Below, piece by piece: positions 19,421-29,479 of a DNA stretch of 64,000 nucleotides. Source of the DNA: Diplonema papillatum (Eukaryota; Euglenozoa; Diplonemea; Diplonemida; Diplonemidae); NCBI GenBank assembly GCA_030068145.1, contig JAPJBO010000741.1, positions 1 through 64,000 of the forward strand, written 5' to 3'. The position numbers were made by a program, and so were the translations under genes. Position 1 is the first letter of the stretch; every line of letters starts with the position of its first letter. The notes under the pieces are model-generated. The model saw nothing but the letters and a program-made list of their open reading frames with translations. It searched no databases and had not been told where the DNA came from.

Positions 19421-19477
19421 CTATACTTAACATTGAACCCCGAGTTTCACGGTTCAATGTTAAGTATAGGTAATTAC
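19421..19477. repeat. CTATACTTAAC palindromic repeat, copy c
   Basis: CTATACTTAACATTGAACC...GGTTCAATGTTAAGTATAGG stem-loop, then TAATTACCTAT, the same tail as copy a. It precedes MITE copy 16. Confidence 0.85.
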
Positions 19478-19481
19478 CTAT

Positions 19482-19693
19482 CATGCAGGGTCAGAACCTT
19501 GTGTCTTTTTAAAACGCTCCCGCGGGGCTGATGGACCCCAAAAAAAAAAATTGGCAAAAAAAAATTTTGCTCAACTTCCGCAAAAATTACCGCAGAGTTT
19601 GTTCCAAACTTTTAAAATTCAAAAAACCCATTTTTTTTCTGGAAATAAAATTTTGGCCATTTCCAAAAAGACACAAGGTTCTGACCCTGCATG
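19482..19693 (+). mobile_element. NTAN MITE copy 16
   Basis: 212-bp copy with TSD CTAT (19478-19481, 19694-19697). Confidence 0.92.
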
Positions 19694-19699
19694 CTATAC

Positions 19700-19807
19700 C
19701 ATGCAGGGTCAAAACCTTGTGTCTTTTTAAAACGCTCCTGCAGGGCCGATGGAGCCCTAAAAAAAATTTTGGAAAAAAAAAAATTTGCTCAACTTCCTCA
19801 AAAATTA
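19700..19807 (+). mobile_element. NTAN MITE copy 17, right half missing
   Basis: Keeps the left terminus and about half of the interior, ending at CTCAAAAATTA, where retroelement sequence begins. Preceded by ATAC; no right TSD is available. Confidence 0.85.
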
Positions 19808-19877
19808 TCTAAGTTTACTAAGGGAATTCTGCAAGCAGAGTTGGATCCCTAACTCACCATGAGCCCAGGTTTGGGTG

Positions 19878-20418
19878 GTGGTGGCGGTGGGTTGGACATC
19901 TTCTTTTTCTCAGATGGAGGTTTGCCGCACTTCTTGCATGGAAAACAGCTTCCAGGTGGGGAGAAACGGCCGACCTATCGTCCGACCAGTTTCTGGTGGT
20001 AACCCGCCAAGAAGTAATCGTGGATTGGCACACAAACCCCAAGGGAAGAAGGGCGAATCCTTTCACCCTGTCGAAGTTCACGGTTGTGGTCGGCGACTTG
20101 ACAAAAGAAATAGCGGAGTTGTACGAGAAACTGGCTCCTTTCACAAGGCTGACAGCGCTCGGAACAGAGGAAGTAACAAGGAAATGGAAAGAGAACCCTG
20201 TTATGCAGGAGTTCTCTGCTCACAGTGTGAAGAGAGGAGCACTAACACATCTTTTCAAGAAGGTGGCAGCCGGGGCCAGGATTCCCGAAGAGTTACTCGC
20301 CCGTTTGGCAAAACATGCAACGATGGTGGGACTGCCACAAGTCACGATCAGGTACGGAGGCGATCCGGTAAGTCTAGCCCGGGCGTTGCGAACACAAGAA
20401 GTGACACAATTCCTTTGA
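19878..20418 (+). pseudogene. Tyrosine recombinase of VIPER/DIRS-like retroelement (5'-incomplete)
   Basis: Open frame without a clear start, running from about 19878 to the stop at 20416. It shows the tyrosine-recombinase signature in order: AWKTASRWGE (box I Arg, codon near 19954), a Lys strand (HTNPKGRRANPF), AHSVKRGA (His-x2-Arg-type box II), LAKHA (second His) and TIRYGGD (nucleophile Tyr). It lies directly upstream of, and overlaps or abuts, the RT-RNase H frame. A YR before RT-RNase H is the gene order I recall for trypanosomatid VIPER; in DIRS1 the YR follows RT. Role in the family: integration of a circular DNA intermediate. The upstream gag region is missing at the half MITE ending 19807. 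The YR domain itself looks intact. Confidence 0.78.
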
Positions 20419-20525
20419 ATAAAGTGAAAATCGTGCACTCAATAACAAGACGAGCCCACAGCTCGAGGATACCAAAGACAGAAGACGAGCGGAAGGCTCC
20501 ATTGCATGTGGCCTCGGTGAAACCT

Positions 20526-22315
20526 ATGAAAGTTGAAAAGTTGCGCGCAAGGTTGCGTTTTTCAAAGAGAGTACGGTTTGATAAAGTCTGGAAAACGACG
20601 TTTTTTCCGTCTATCCCACAAGAAGGGGAAGCGACCCTCCAGAAAGAAAGCAGGTTCCAGCTAAAACACGCAAACGAACTCGTGAGTTGTGGTGTAGCAT
20701 GTCCGGCCAAGGGCCCTGGCCCGCTGCAAAATGTACCCTTTACAGTGATAGAGGAAAAGCCAACAGGGTTGAGACAGCGCTTTATCCTGTGGACAAAACA
20801 AGCGAACGAGCTAGCAGAGCAAGCGGGATACAAGGCTGAAGTACCCTTAGGACATGTGTCGAGCTACCTGCCGGCAGTGTTGAATGAGTGCGGAAGTGCA
20901 CGGGATTTCCGGACGGGGTTCTATGCGATAGAAATTCCCGCGGAGTCATGGCATTTGTTCAGGTTTGTGACAGATGCTGGAGAGTGGTTCGAGCTGACGC
21001 GACTGCCCATGGGGCATTCCTGCTCCCCGGAGATCATGCATACTCTTGCAGCAGCTGCGGCGGGGGATCCAGCCTACGTGCAGGACACATTCATGGCAAG
21101 AAACGTCACAACCCACGTGTGGATCGATAACATTCGATACCATGCAGGGTCAGAACCTTGTGTCTTTTTAAAACGCTCCCGCGGGGCCGATAGACCCCAA
21201 AAAAAAATTTTGGAAAAAAAATTTTTGCTCAACTTCCTCAAAAATTACTGCAGAGTTTGTTCCAAACTTTTAAAATTCAAAAAACCCATTTTTTTTCCGG
21301 AATTTTTTTTTTTGCCATTTTCAAAAAGACACAAGGTTTTGACCCTGCATGATACACAGGATGTCGGTCTGCCGTGATGAAGGAAACAGCCCGTCTGGAC
21401 GCAGTTGCAAGGGAATGCTGTCTCACGTGGAAGGAAGCCGACAGCGTGGATGCGGCAACCCGGTATGAGTTTTTGGGTGTAGTCTTCGACCACGTGGCCC
21501 GGGCAGTAACCCCGGCAGAGAGATTAGTATTGAAAATAAAGAGAACGAATCTGTTGCAAGTGGATGCTTCCGATTTGGAGACACTGGGAGGCCGGCTGTT
21601 GCATGCAAGTGCAGTCGCCGGGGTGTCACCAGGAGAATACTGGTTTGCATTAAAATTCTTACGGCGTGTAACTAATAGTCTCAACCAAGGAACACGGATG
21701 GGTGAGGAGACGGTGTCAGTACCACCGTCGGTGCGTAGGGAGTTGGCGAAGTGGAGCGCAGCGATTGGCAAAACGCGGATCATCAGGCCTGTCATAGGCA
21801 ATCCGACAGCAACAATATTTGTGGATGCGTCATTGTCTGGTTGGGGAGGTGTGGTAGTGGACAGGTCAACCACAGAATTGACGATCATGGGAGATAAGTG
21901 GGACCTGGAAGAGTCTGGAAGGCACATCAACATTCTGGAGGCAACAGCGCTGGGTGAAACCCTGGCACGGCTGCCACCAAAGTACCAGAATACACACCTG
22001 GAGATTCTTGTCGACAACACGACAGTGATGGGTGTGACAAGGAAGCGGATGTGCGTCCAGAATCAGGTGCTCAACGGCGCAGTGATGCGCGTGTTAAACA
22101 TCCTGAAAAGGATGGGGTGTACGTGGACAATCCAGTGGGTCAAATCCGGAGATAATCCGGCGGACCTCCCATCACGTGTTGAACCCTCGTCGCTGGCAAC
22201 CCCTGAGTTGATTCAGAAGGTTGCACACGCGGTGGGGCAGTTTTTTACTGGCAAAGGGGTGGTGGCTGGCGGCTTGCTGCAAAACATGCAAGCACCGCGA
22301 TGCCCCCCTCGTTAG
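20526..22315 (+). pseudogene. RT-RNase H polyprotein of the same YR retroelement, interrupted by one MITE
   Basis: The frame from ATG 20526 (MKVEKLRARLRF) shows RT blocks: RQRFILWTKQAN, FYAIEIPAESW (palm block A region), LTRLPMGHSCSPEIMH (block B), and VWIDNIRY as the catalytic core, with Asp at 21126 followed by Asn instead of a second Asp. MITE copy 18 sits inside this core. Removing it with one TSD restores the frame exactly into GCRSAVMKETARLDAV. The C-terminal RNase H has FVDASLSGWGG (Asp), HINILEATAL (Glu), ILVDNTTV (Asp) and SGDNPADLPSR (Asp). The stop is at 22313. Apart from the MITE no stop or frameshift is seen, so inactivation is recent. Confidence 0.82.
21141..21351 (+). mobile_element. 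NTAN MITE copy 18, in the RT active-site motif
   Basis: 211-bp copy with TSD ATAC (21137-21140, 21352-21355). Element plus TSD is 215 bp, so it shifts the frame of the RT it interrupts. Confidence 0.92.
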
Positions 22316-22424
22316 TTTAGTTCTCACAATCCTTCGTTTCCTCTCGTGTTCCCGGCATTGGCTCCGGTTTATTCCTCGTGTTATTCCGCTCACGTTTCCT
22401 GCACAACGGCGCGTAGACGAATTC

Positions 22425-22527
22425 CTGCAGAGTTTGTTCCAAACTTTTAAAATTCAAAAAACCCATTTTTTTTCTGATTTTTTTTTTTTGCCATTTTCAA
22501 AAAGACACAAGGTTTTGACCCTGCATG
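22425..22527 (+). mobile_element. NTAN MITE copy 19, left half missing
   Basis: Begins at the internal CTGCAGAGTTTGTTCC and retains the right terminus, followed by TTAC. The missing half is roughly complementary to the half kept by copy 17, about 2.6 kb upstream. The retroelement (19808-22424) lies between the two half-MITEs, as if it had been inserted into one MITE. Confidence 0.85.
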
Positions 22528-22529
22528 TT

Positions 22530-22590
22530 ACTTAACATTGAACCACGATTTTGGGCGGTTCAATGTTAAGTATAGGTATGCTACGCATAC
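22530..22590. repeat. CTTAACATTGAACC palindromic repeat, copy d
   Basis: CTTAACATTGAACC...GGTTCAATGTTAAG hairpin, then GTATGCTACGCATAC, itself palindromic. Right after MITE copy 19. Confidence 0.8.
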
Positions 22591-22599
22591 TTTACACAT

Positions 22600-22790
22600 G
22601 CCACAACTGTGGTCGCCGTCCTGAATAAAGGTTATTCCCTAATATCTGAGACGCAAGAACTACTCGATGAGCTGGTTGAACTTCTGGATCGAAATTTTGT
22701 CGAGGCTACGCACGTCCCTGGATTCCTTAATGTGGCCGATAAATTCACCCGGATGGCCTACCAAAGACACTGGTCTGGGTCCCTCCTCTA
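22600..22790 (+). pseudogene. Second, unrelated RNase H fragment of a retroelement
   Basis: Frame reading TTVVAVLNKGYSLISETQELLDELVELL...ATHVPGFLNVADKFTRM. This is the middle-to-end part of a DIRS- or hepadna-type RNase H (the TTVVAVLNKG strand and the N-x-A-D block before the final basic residue). It differs clearly from the RNase H at 21356-22315. Both ends are missing, so the parent element is unknown. Confidence 0.6.
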
Positions 22791-23186
22791 GAAGCTTGGA
22801 TTTTCTTTGATGCAACCCGTTGTGCTGGCCCTTGCTTGACCTCGGCCTCGTAGCGCCTTACTGGCAGCTCATTGCCGTTATCACAAGCGCTTCTCCGAGT
22901 GATGCGACGTGTCTGCAACATGTCTCACAGTCCCCAGTAAGAACTGAGGACCAGCCTGTGATGGTTCTTCCGGCAGTCCCGACAGAGTTTTTCAGCAAAC
23001 AATGCCGAGAGGCCACAACGAGTGAAGTTGTTATATGACAAGACTAAAATTACTGCACGGCAAGAGCCAACAAGCAGCAGGACTAAAAAAGATCGAAGAG
23101 TGGTCGGCGATCTTCCTCGACTCTTGTACTTACCAACGTTAAAGGGGTACACGTGCTCAACGCCGCCTTTTCTTTTTTGGAACAAC
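22791..23186. other. Unassigned spacer
   Basis: No gene is recognised. The right part shares a short stretch (ACACGTGCTCAAC, then CGCCTTTTCTTTTT) with 23489-23518 on the other side of MITE copy 20, suggesting a partial duplication. Confidence 0.4.
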
Positions 23187-23190
23187 ATAC

Positions 23191-23399
23191 CATGCAGGGT
23201 CAGAACCTTGTGTCTTTTTAAAACGCTCCCGTGGGGCTGATGGACCCCAAAAAAAATTGGAAAAAAAGAAAATTGCTCAACTTCCTCAAAAATTACTGCA
23301 GAGTTTGTTCCAAAATTTTAAAATTCAAAAAACCCATTTTTTCTCCGGAATTTATTTTGTTGCCATTTTCAAAAAGACACAAGGTTTTGACCCTGCATG
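23191..23399 (+). mobile_element. NTAN MITE copy 20
   Basis: 209-bp copy with TSD ATAC (23187-23190, 23400-23403). The interior shows small deletions relative to consensus. Confidence 0.9.
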
Positions 23400-23534
23400 A
23401 TACCACACTGGACCTGTCAGTACAAAAAAGAAAGTTGGCAGCGTTGGAACCTGCCATGTAAAGATACAAAACAGGTCCTTCGCACACACACGTGCTCAAC
23501 AACGCCTTTTCTTTTTCGCGAAAACAAACAACGC

Positions 23535-23568
23535 GCCTCCCTGTCGCCAAGGATGGCGACAGGGAGGC
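23535..23568. repeat. Perfect 14-bp stem, 6-nt loop hairpin
   Basis: GCCTCCCTGTCGCC, loop AAGGAT, then the exact complement. GC-rich and isolated in an AT-balanced spacer. Could be a terminator-like RNA hairpin or a transposon end; no partner was found. Confidence 0.5.
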
Positions 23569-23651
23569 ACAAGGAACCACCTCACCTGTTCTCAAGAACT
23601 AACCCGAGGCAGGTATCCACCGTACCGATAACCGATAACCGATTCGTCGTA

Positions 23652-23735
23652 GGTATCCGGATGGTCGAGCCAACCACCCTTGGGTTTCAAGGTGAATGGT
23701 CGGGGGTTCAATCCCCTCCTCGGCAAGTTTTCCAG
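23652..23735 (+). ncRNA. tRNA-like / SINE-like segment with Pol III boxes
   Basis: TGGTCGAGCCA near 23663 fits a Pol III A box at 10 of 11 positions, and GGTTCAATCCC near 23705 fits the B box, with tRNA-like spacing. A T-arm (GGGGG-TTCAATC-CCCTC) can form. The 5' flank does not pair with the 3' CTCGGCA to make an acceptor stem, so this is a tRNA-derived relic or SINE head rather than a functional tRNA. Confidence 0.35.
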
Positions 23736-23762
23736 CATTTTCCTCGATCCATATTTGTCAAA

Positions 23763-23850
23763 ACAAATTTGTGCCCTTATATCCCAGTTTGGGATATACC
23801 GTCTTCGGAAAAATATTGGATAGGAAAAATATTTGGATTGGATAAAACGG
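23763..23850. repeat. Repeat shared in inverted orientation with 24655-24757
   Basis: Contains CAAATTTGTGCCCTTA and CCGTCTTCGGAAAAATATTGG, both found reverse-complemented at 24655-24757. Probably two copies of a small dispersed element. The first is fused on its right to a bare MITE end (23907-23923). Confidence 0.7.
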
Positions 23851-23906
23851 CCTTCCGCGGAACATTTGGATATTTTTCCAGAAATTTTGTTTTTGAATTT
23901 ATCATA

Positions 23907-23923
23907 GGTTCTGACCCTGCATG
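23907..23923 (+). mobile_element. NTAN MITE copy 21, right terminus only
   Basis: Only GGTTCTGACCCTGCATG remains, followed by ATAC. This is the rightmost MITE trace in the window. Confidence 0.6.
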
Positions 23924-24251
23924 ATACCCATCCCCTACCAAGTGATCTTGGCAGGGGAAACGAGCCGGATCATTCCCCAGGTCGCAGACACGAAGGGGTT
24001 CCACTTGACCTAGACCCGGCCAACACCGCGACTTTTTTTTTACAACAAAGCATTACATCGACTGGTGGGCGATAGATGGTGAGGGTGCAAGAAACGGTTC
24101 CATCAGTAAGCGCTTTTTCTCTCAGGCTCCCTGCGGGAATAAATAGCGACCGAGAGCAGAGATGATTGATCCTTGTTTTAGTGTACATACTAAACACCGA
24201 AAGGTTTCCTCGTCCCTCGACTCTTTTGTTTTTCCCACCCACCCATCCCTG

Positions 24252-24448
24252 GGATGACTGCAGCGCCTCGCAAGAAGGCATCGCTCGTCCTTTCCCCCGT
24301 TAAGATCCCCATTCGCTTCAGCAAGTGCTTGGGTTGACACCCAAGAGAATAAAATATTGTAAGCTCCCTTCTTCCTACCTCTCTGTTTCCCTGGGAGCCC
24401 CCGTGACATGGACCAAACGGTGTTCTGCGATTCCGAGGAAGTGGCTTA
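24252..24448. repeat. Retroelement 3' flank, second copy
   Basis: Nearly identical to 8140-8343, ending at the same GAGGAAGTGGCTTAT. Here it continues uninterrupted into TTCCTTCTGCG, giving a pre-insertion version of the site where MITE copy 10 lies. Confidence 0.8.
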
Positions 24449-24654
24449 TTCCTTCTGCGAATCGAACCATCAGCGTCCCCGTTGCTTCCGTACCGGCCGC
24501 GAACCGACCCAGACCCGCTGGGTCGGAGCGTCCAAGCGCTCTCAGCCTAGGATTTCGTGGCATGAGGCGCGGGGGGGAAACCAGAGTCAGAGGGCGGGGG
24601 AATACATTCTAAACTTAACAACCGGAAAATCGCCTTGATAGGAAATCTTTTGGA

Positions 24655-24757
24655 TAAAATGGCCATCCCAGAAAAATTTGGATATTTTTCCTATCCAATA
24701 TTTTTCCGAAGACGGTAAGGGCACAAATTTGTTTTGAGTGGGATATAAGGGCATTAC
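24655..24757. repeat. Inverted copy of the 23763-23850 repeat
   Basis: Carries the complements of the two shared blocks (CCAATATTTTTCCGAAGACGG and TAAGGGCACAAATTTG). Confidence 0.7.
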
Positions 24758-24765
24758 ACCTTTTG

Positions 24766-24995
24766 CATCCCCTAATCCGTGCCTCGTAACACACAGCCGC
24801 CGATCAACACGAAACCCCAGAAGAAAAGCCAGGCACCGGGATCTTCCTGACGAGCACGCAACCCGGTGAACTTAATCAAGAGTCGAAGATTAGCGTCGAA
24901 ACTTCCTGGCTTTTCACGGTAGCAGAACGACCACACCCTACCCAATCCCAAGCACCCCCTAAACGTTAGGGGACTTCACAAGGTTTCACAACATT
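24766..24995. repeat. 230-bp duplicated block, copy 1
   Basis: CATCCCCTAATCCGTGCCTCG... to GGGGACTTCACAAGGTTTCACAAC, repeated with a few differences at 32136-32370. No coding frame. The two copies bracket the DIRS-like element and could be part of it or older flanks. Confidence 0.85.
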
Positions 24996-25678
24996 ATGCG
25001 AGGGGGGGGTTTAGGATTTTGATGGCGGTGTGCGGGTTGAGTTCCCTGTAGAGAGGGGAGCCTCGTCTTTCGTACGCGGAAGGCAAACATACAATAAGAC
25101 AGCGACGAAGTTGACTTCTTGCTTACCCACACCGGAGAAGGGTCCGGGTGGGTGTGTTGATTCGCATGCTTTGTACCTTCTCGAGAGCAGAAAGTGTACC
25201 CTCTGCCGTATTCGTCTTGTTGTGGCACGTTACGACTCCGGTGACGCGTTCCACCATTGCCCGCAAAGTCGGCCCTTGCACAAACGGCTGAGAAATGCAT
25301 ATTTCACGATCAATCGTCAGTTCCATGGTGGCTGGCGCGTATACGCTGGCATTCTCCTCAACCTGCTCAAACAGTTAGGATGAAAGCAAGTGGCTCGATA
25401 CGATGGGGAATTAAAAACTCTGTCGTCCCTGGACTACTCGCCCGATCCACCCCATCACAGTTGAGCGGTCGACCAGCTCACTCGCCAACGTGTGGAGTTG
25501 ACGCCGATATTAATGTTACCTCCGAGTGCCGAGAATACTGATGACCTTTGTGAAATGGGTTATTCGTAAGACTTCGGGCTGGAAGACAGACCCTAAACCC
25601 CCCACACAACCATTATTAACAATCGTAAATGTTAATAATAATCGTAATTGTTAATAATAGTTGTTTTTAGTTGTTTTT
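24996..25678. other. Non-coding spacer ending in TAATAATAA-rich DNA
   Basis: No gene is recognised; a 67-codon minus-strand frame (25123-25326) has no family features. 25607-25675 is rich in GTTAATAATAATCG units, which recur right of the DIRS-like element at 31440-31460, 32040-32110 and 32485-32515. Confidence 0.45.
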
Positions 25679-26153
25679 TAAATTGCCTCCTTGGAGAGAG
25701 TCACTCGGAGCCGTTGTTCCTTCTCCATCCGCCAATTTAACATCCGTTTAATTCATGTCATACCTACCAAAGGATCATTCACGGTTAGCTCTCCTTAGCT
25801 GGCTTGCTGGTACCTTGGGAACGAGCTGACCGGCGAAGTTGGCTGCCCGGCGGCTGCCTCAGTTGGGGAGATCGGTCCTCCTGGCTACCGCTCAGTCACA
25901 GCTCAACTGGCGAAGGCCTGAGTTGGCTTCAATCTAACACAACTGGCTGCGGCGGGCCGGCTCACGATGCCTGGCTGCTCGCATTCGCCTCGCGGGACTC
26001 TGGGATTATCCCTCCGCCGGTCAAGCTCAGCAAGCCAGGGAGACTAACCTTGATCACTGCGGGGAAGTGGGGAGAGAAGAACGGGTGGGGCGCGGGGAGC
26101 TTCATATGAATCCCGAGGAGGACCGACCTACGAGGGTGCGGCGTAGCAATGAG

Positions 26154-27150
26154 CTAGGCGCACCGGTTGTAAAACCTGACCGTCTCCACGCAATATGGAT
26201 CGCGCGTGTGCTTCTCCCCGTACAACCTCACCACGTCCTCCGACGCCCAGTCCCCCAGCTCGCAAACCTGCATCACCCCCTCCCCGCCTTCAGCAGTGTG
26301 CAGCAACCACCGACCCTGGCGCTGCGTCGTGTACGCGGGTCTCCTCCCTGGACTCCCCCGCGGACATCCCGTTAATAACGGCGAAGAGTCCCCGCCGTGT
26401 CCTTGTATCGCAGAGTGCCTCCCTGAATGAGCGGTACCCGCAGTTGGGGCACAGGAGCTGACTTGACCCGGCCAAGCGCTTCAGGAGGGTGAACACCTCG
26501 ACGGGCAGAAGCGGATGGAGGACGGTGCCCCCTCCGGCGGGCCGGAAAGCGTGAGCGGAGGCACCAAATTGATGGCCTTGAACGTCAAGAACCGCATGCA
26601 TTCCTCTTGCCCTTCGCCATGCGCCACTCGACCCTGAGCCTTCCTCCATTTAGAGTGACGTCCCCTGCGCGGATCGCCCAGAATATCAGGGCAGCGCCGT
26701 AGTCGCCCGTAGTCCGGATGGCATCAAAAGTCGTCCTGAACTCCTTCACGCCCAGCGGCTCCGCCTGTGGGTCCGGCGACTCCTTCCCGAGGACGGCCAT
26801 CATCCTACCCACGATATTCAGCGGATCATCGAGAACACAACCCCGCGGCTTTGTTCTCTGCCATTTGATGTTCTGGGACGCCCTATAAGCTGCCCTGTCG
26901 TCGCCCATCAGCAGCAGGTGACCGCCGAACTCCTCCAACCTCTCCACCGTGGTTGGGAGAGGCTCAACCCACACCACGACACGTCCCCGCCGTGTTCGAG
27001 TCGTATGTGGCCTTCGAGCCCACCGTCGTGCAACGGGCCCGCATGGCCCTGCGGGCCACCTCGGCTGAGTTCCGACTGAGAGACCTCCGCTGCCCTCTGC
27101 GGAGTCCGTCTCCTTGCTCGCTGACCGGGCGGAGACTGTCCTTGACACCG
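26154..27150 (-). pseudogene. Tyrosine recombinase relic of DIRS-like element
   Basis: Minus-strand frames in order: WVEPLPTTVERLEEFGGHLLL (N-terminal helical part) and ALIFWAIRAGDVTL...MAKGKRNA (box I Arg and Lys region) up to 26592. A shift follows near the ECMRFLTFKAINLVPPLTL segment. The C-terminal part is YTTQRQGRWLLHTAEG and CELGDWASEDVVRLYGEK (the G-W-x-S then Tyr arrangement typical of the nucleophile region), with the stop at 26154. At least two frameshifts and lost His/Arg residues make it a pseudogene. It differs in sequence from the YR at 19878-20418. Confidence 0.65.
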
Positions 27151-27411
27151 TCCCTGCGCAGGGCGGGACCCCGTTCGCGGGGCCACGCTCCTAGCTCTGC
27201 CACCACGCTGCTTGTCGACTTCCTCGGCCGGCCGCGGCTCAGGAAGCGCCCTGCACGGCATTACACGGAAGGAGGTCAGGGGCATGCCCTCGTGCAACTC
27301 CGCGAGTGAGCGCACCAGAGCTTTCCACTCGTGGCCCGGGACCCCCCTCTCATGTCTAACCGTGCAACGTCTCATGTCATTATTTTCTTCGGGTGGGCGG
27401 GCGGGAGAAAC

Positions 27412-27486
27412 AAATGACTGATCCGGTTTGGTGGAGATCCGCGCTCCTGCCGGGGCTTTGCTCGGAATTAGCTGAATTAAACACCT
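27412..27486. repeat. Split direct repeat B1
   Basis: AACAAATGACTGATCCGG... to GCTGAATTAAACACCT, about 75 bp, matching 31362-31440. It directly abuts A2, as expected for an internal complementary junction of a split-direct-repeat element. Confidence 0.8.
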
Positions 27487-27487
27487 A

Positions 27488-27821
27488 TTAAATTGCCTCC
27501 TTGGAGAGAGTCACTCGGAGCCGTTGTTCCTTCTCCATCCGCCAATTTAACATCCGTTTAATTCATGTCATACCTACCAAAGGATCATTCACGGTTAGCT
27601 CTCCTTAGCTGGCTTGCTGGTACCTTGGGAACGAGCTGACCGGCGAAGTTGGCTGCCCGGCGGCTGCCTCAGTTGGGGAGATCGGTCCTCCTGGCTACCG
27701 CTCAGTCACAGCTCAACTGGCGAAGGCCTGAGTTGGCTTCAATCTAACACAACTGGCTGCGGCGGGCCGGCTCACGATGCCTGGCTGCTCGCATTCGCCT
27801 CGCGGGACTCTGGGATTATCC
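27488..27821. repeat. Split direct repeat A2
   Basis: About 333 bp matching 25679-26011 with essentially no differences seen by eye (AATTGCCTCCTTGGAG... to GACTCTGGGATTATCCC). After the shared block the two copies diverge completely. Confidence 0.88.
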
Positions 27822-27829
27822 CAATGGCT

Positions 27830-29280
27830 CTATCCCAATGGACCGACGCAAAGAGAAGAGAAGCCAAAGATCAATGCGCAAGGACCAGCAGCCTACGGCA
27901 CAAGCTGGAGGTGCCCGGGACCAAGAGGTCTGCCGTCGCCTCATCGTTCGTGTGGAGGCCCGGCATCCGCCTAACCGGGCACGGCATAAGAGTGGACAGG
28001 GCGACTCGGAAGGTCCGCTACGTTCATCTCGCCTCCGCCCTGACGATGCCTTTCTACAGCCCGTGGACCGGGGCAGCATTCTAGCTATGGACTGGCCCTG
28101 GACAAGGCTTGCCAGAACGACGTTGCCCACCGAAACTTGCACGCCCGTCATCTCTGTATACCACAGACCGGCCACCGACACGGACGCGAGCTTCAGTGCG
28201 TGAATCAGCGGCCCGGACGCCCGGACAGGAAGCGGCAGGAGTAGTAGACGACGTCCGTAAGAACGACAGGGTTGCACCCAACCCCTTCGAGCAGGCATCC
28301 GTAAACAGCTTCCCATGTCCGGACTAAGCGAGTTGAGGGGAACCGACCTCTCAAAGACCCCCGACTTCACCCTTCAAGACAACCCGCCACTTGAGCGATA
28401 CACGACCCAGCATGAATTTTCTGCGCTTCGGCGCGCCTGGATAAAAGCTGGAGAGGCACCCTACCACCTTGCCAAACAGGGAGGACGAGGCGACCCCCCA
28501 ATTTCCCTGCTAGCGACGCGGCCTCGCCCGGTGCCAGAGTCGTGAGGGAGAACACCCTCCAGAACGAACACCAACGTATCCTTCCGCGGTTCCGACTGGG
28601 AGACGTCCCGGCGGTCAAGACAATCAAGTCCAGGTGCCGAAGGCTGGTGCCCCGTGGGGTCGTCCCGTCGCCGCCCAGAGCTCCTGCAGATGACATCGTC
28701 CTGCGCCTTCATCCGTCTGCAGCAAATCTTCCAGAGGCCATCATTGGCCAGCTGCCGCACCACCTCCACGAAGACGTCGACGATACCCAGCTTGACCCTC
28801 GTCGCCATGTCGACCGCCATATTGACTGCACGAACGCATGGAGGCTCGTCCGCCACATCTCCTGGTCCGGCGACCGGCGACCATAAAACGCCGCAGAAAA
28901 ACTCGCACTCGTAGGCAGCTCCACTTTGACCACGAAGCCTCTGTCCACCTCTTTCTGCACCGACGCCCAGATGGCCCCTTGTTGGCGACCAGTTCGCCCC
29001 TGACGGCTCCTGGCCTTCGCGAGCACGTCGGGCTGGCCCGGAATCAGCTCCTCGACCGACATGTCCGGGTCCCGACGTAGGGCAACCCTTCCAGAGATTC
29101 GCCTCGAGTTGTCAGGCCTCGGCGATCCCCAGCTTCCCAGGAATTTCGTCGGCCACATGGCAGGCATCCAGCGGTCCAGACGGACCTCAACCAGGCGAGC
29201 TTGCACTGTGTGTCTACACGTCAACGACCATGCGCTCGACAGGCGCCTGACGGATCTCGGCAAAGCAAGCACAGACCGCA
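27830..29280 (-). pseudogene. RT-RNase H relic of DIRS-like element
   Basis: On the minus strand, about 28540-28400 reads GEAASLAGKLGG...VWQGGRVPLQLLSRR, the conserved connection region after RT in DIRS elements. About 28305-28260 reads LFTDACSKGLGATL, the first Asp strand of RNase H. About 28210-28100 reads a frame-shifted LIHALKLASVSVAG block (normally HINxLELxA), and near 27935 a NDEATADLL block resembles N-x-x-AD. Upstream RT palm blocks are too decayed to assign. Three or more frameshifts. Confidence 0.5.
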
Positions 29281-29479
29281 GCAGAAGCGAGTCTACGCGT
29301 CAGTGCTCAGGCCAGACGGATTTCAGCCAGGCGAGCTTCGCCGTGCACGCGGCACGGCGGATCTCGGCCGAAGCGTGAGAGTCCCGTATTTCCTCGACGA
29401 GCCATGTTGGATAACTCCTTGCTAGCACGAGTCGCTCAGTGGGAATGCTGAGCTAATCTGCACGTCAGTTACCAGGCCA

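Larger units (their letters stand above)
25679..27486 (-). mobile_element. DIRS-like element, A1-B1 segment
   Basis: Begins with repeat A1 (25679-26011, identical or nearly so to A2 at 27488-27821) and ends with repeat B1 (27412-27486, matching B2 at 31362-31440). The only coding relic inside is a tyrosine recombinase on the minus strand. Together with the next segment it forms an A1-B1A2-B2 split-direct-repeat layout. Confidence 0.65.

Noticed and set aside
25123..25326. 67-codon minus-strand frame
   Set aside because: No recognisable domain, no support from neighbours, and length expected by chance.
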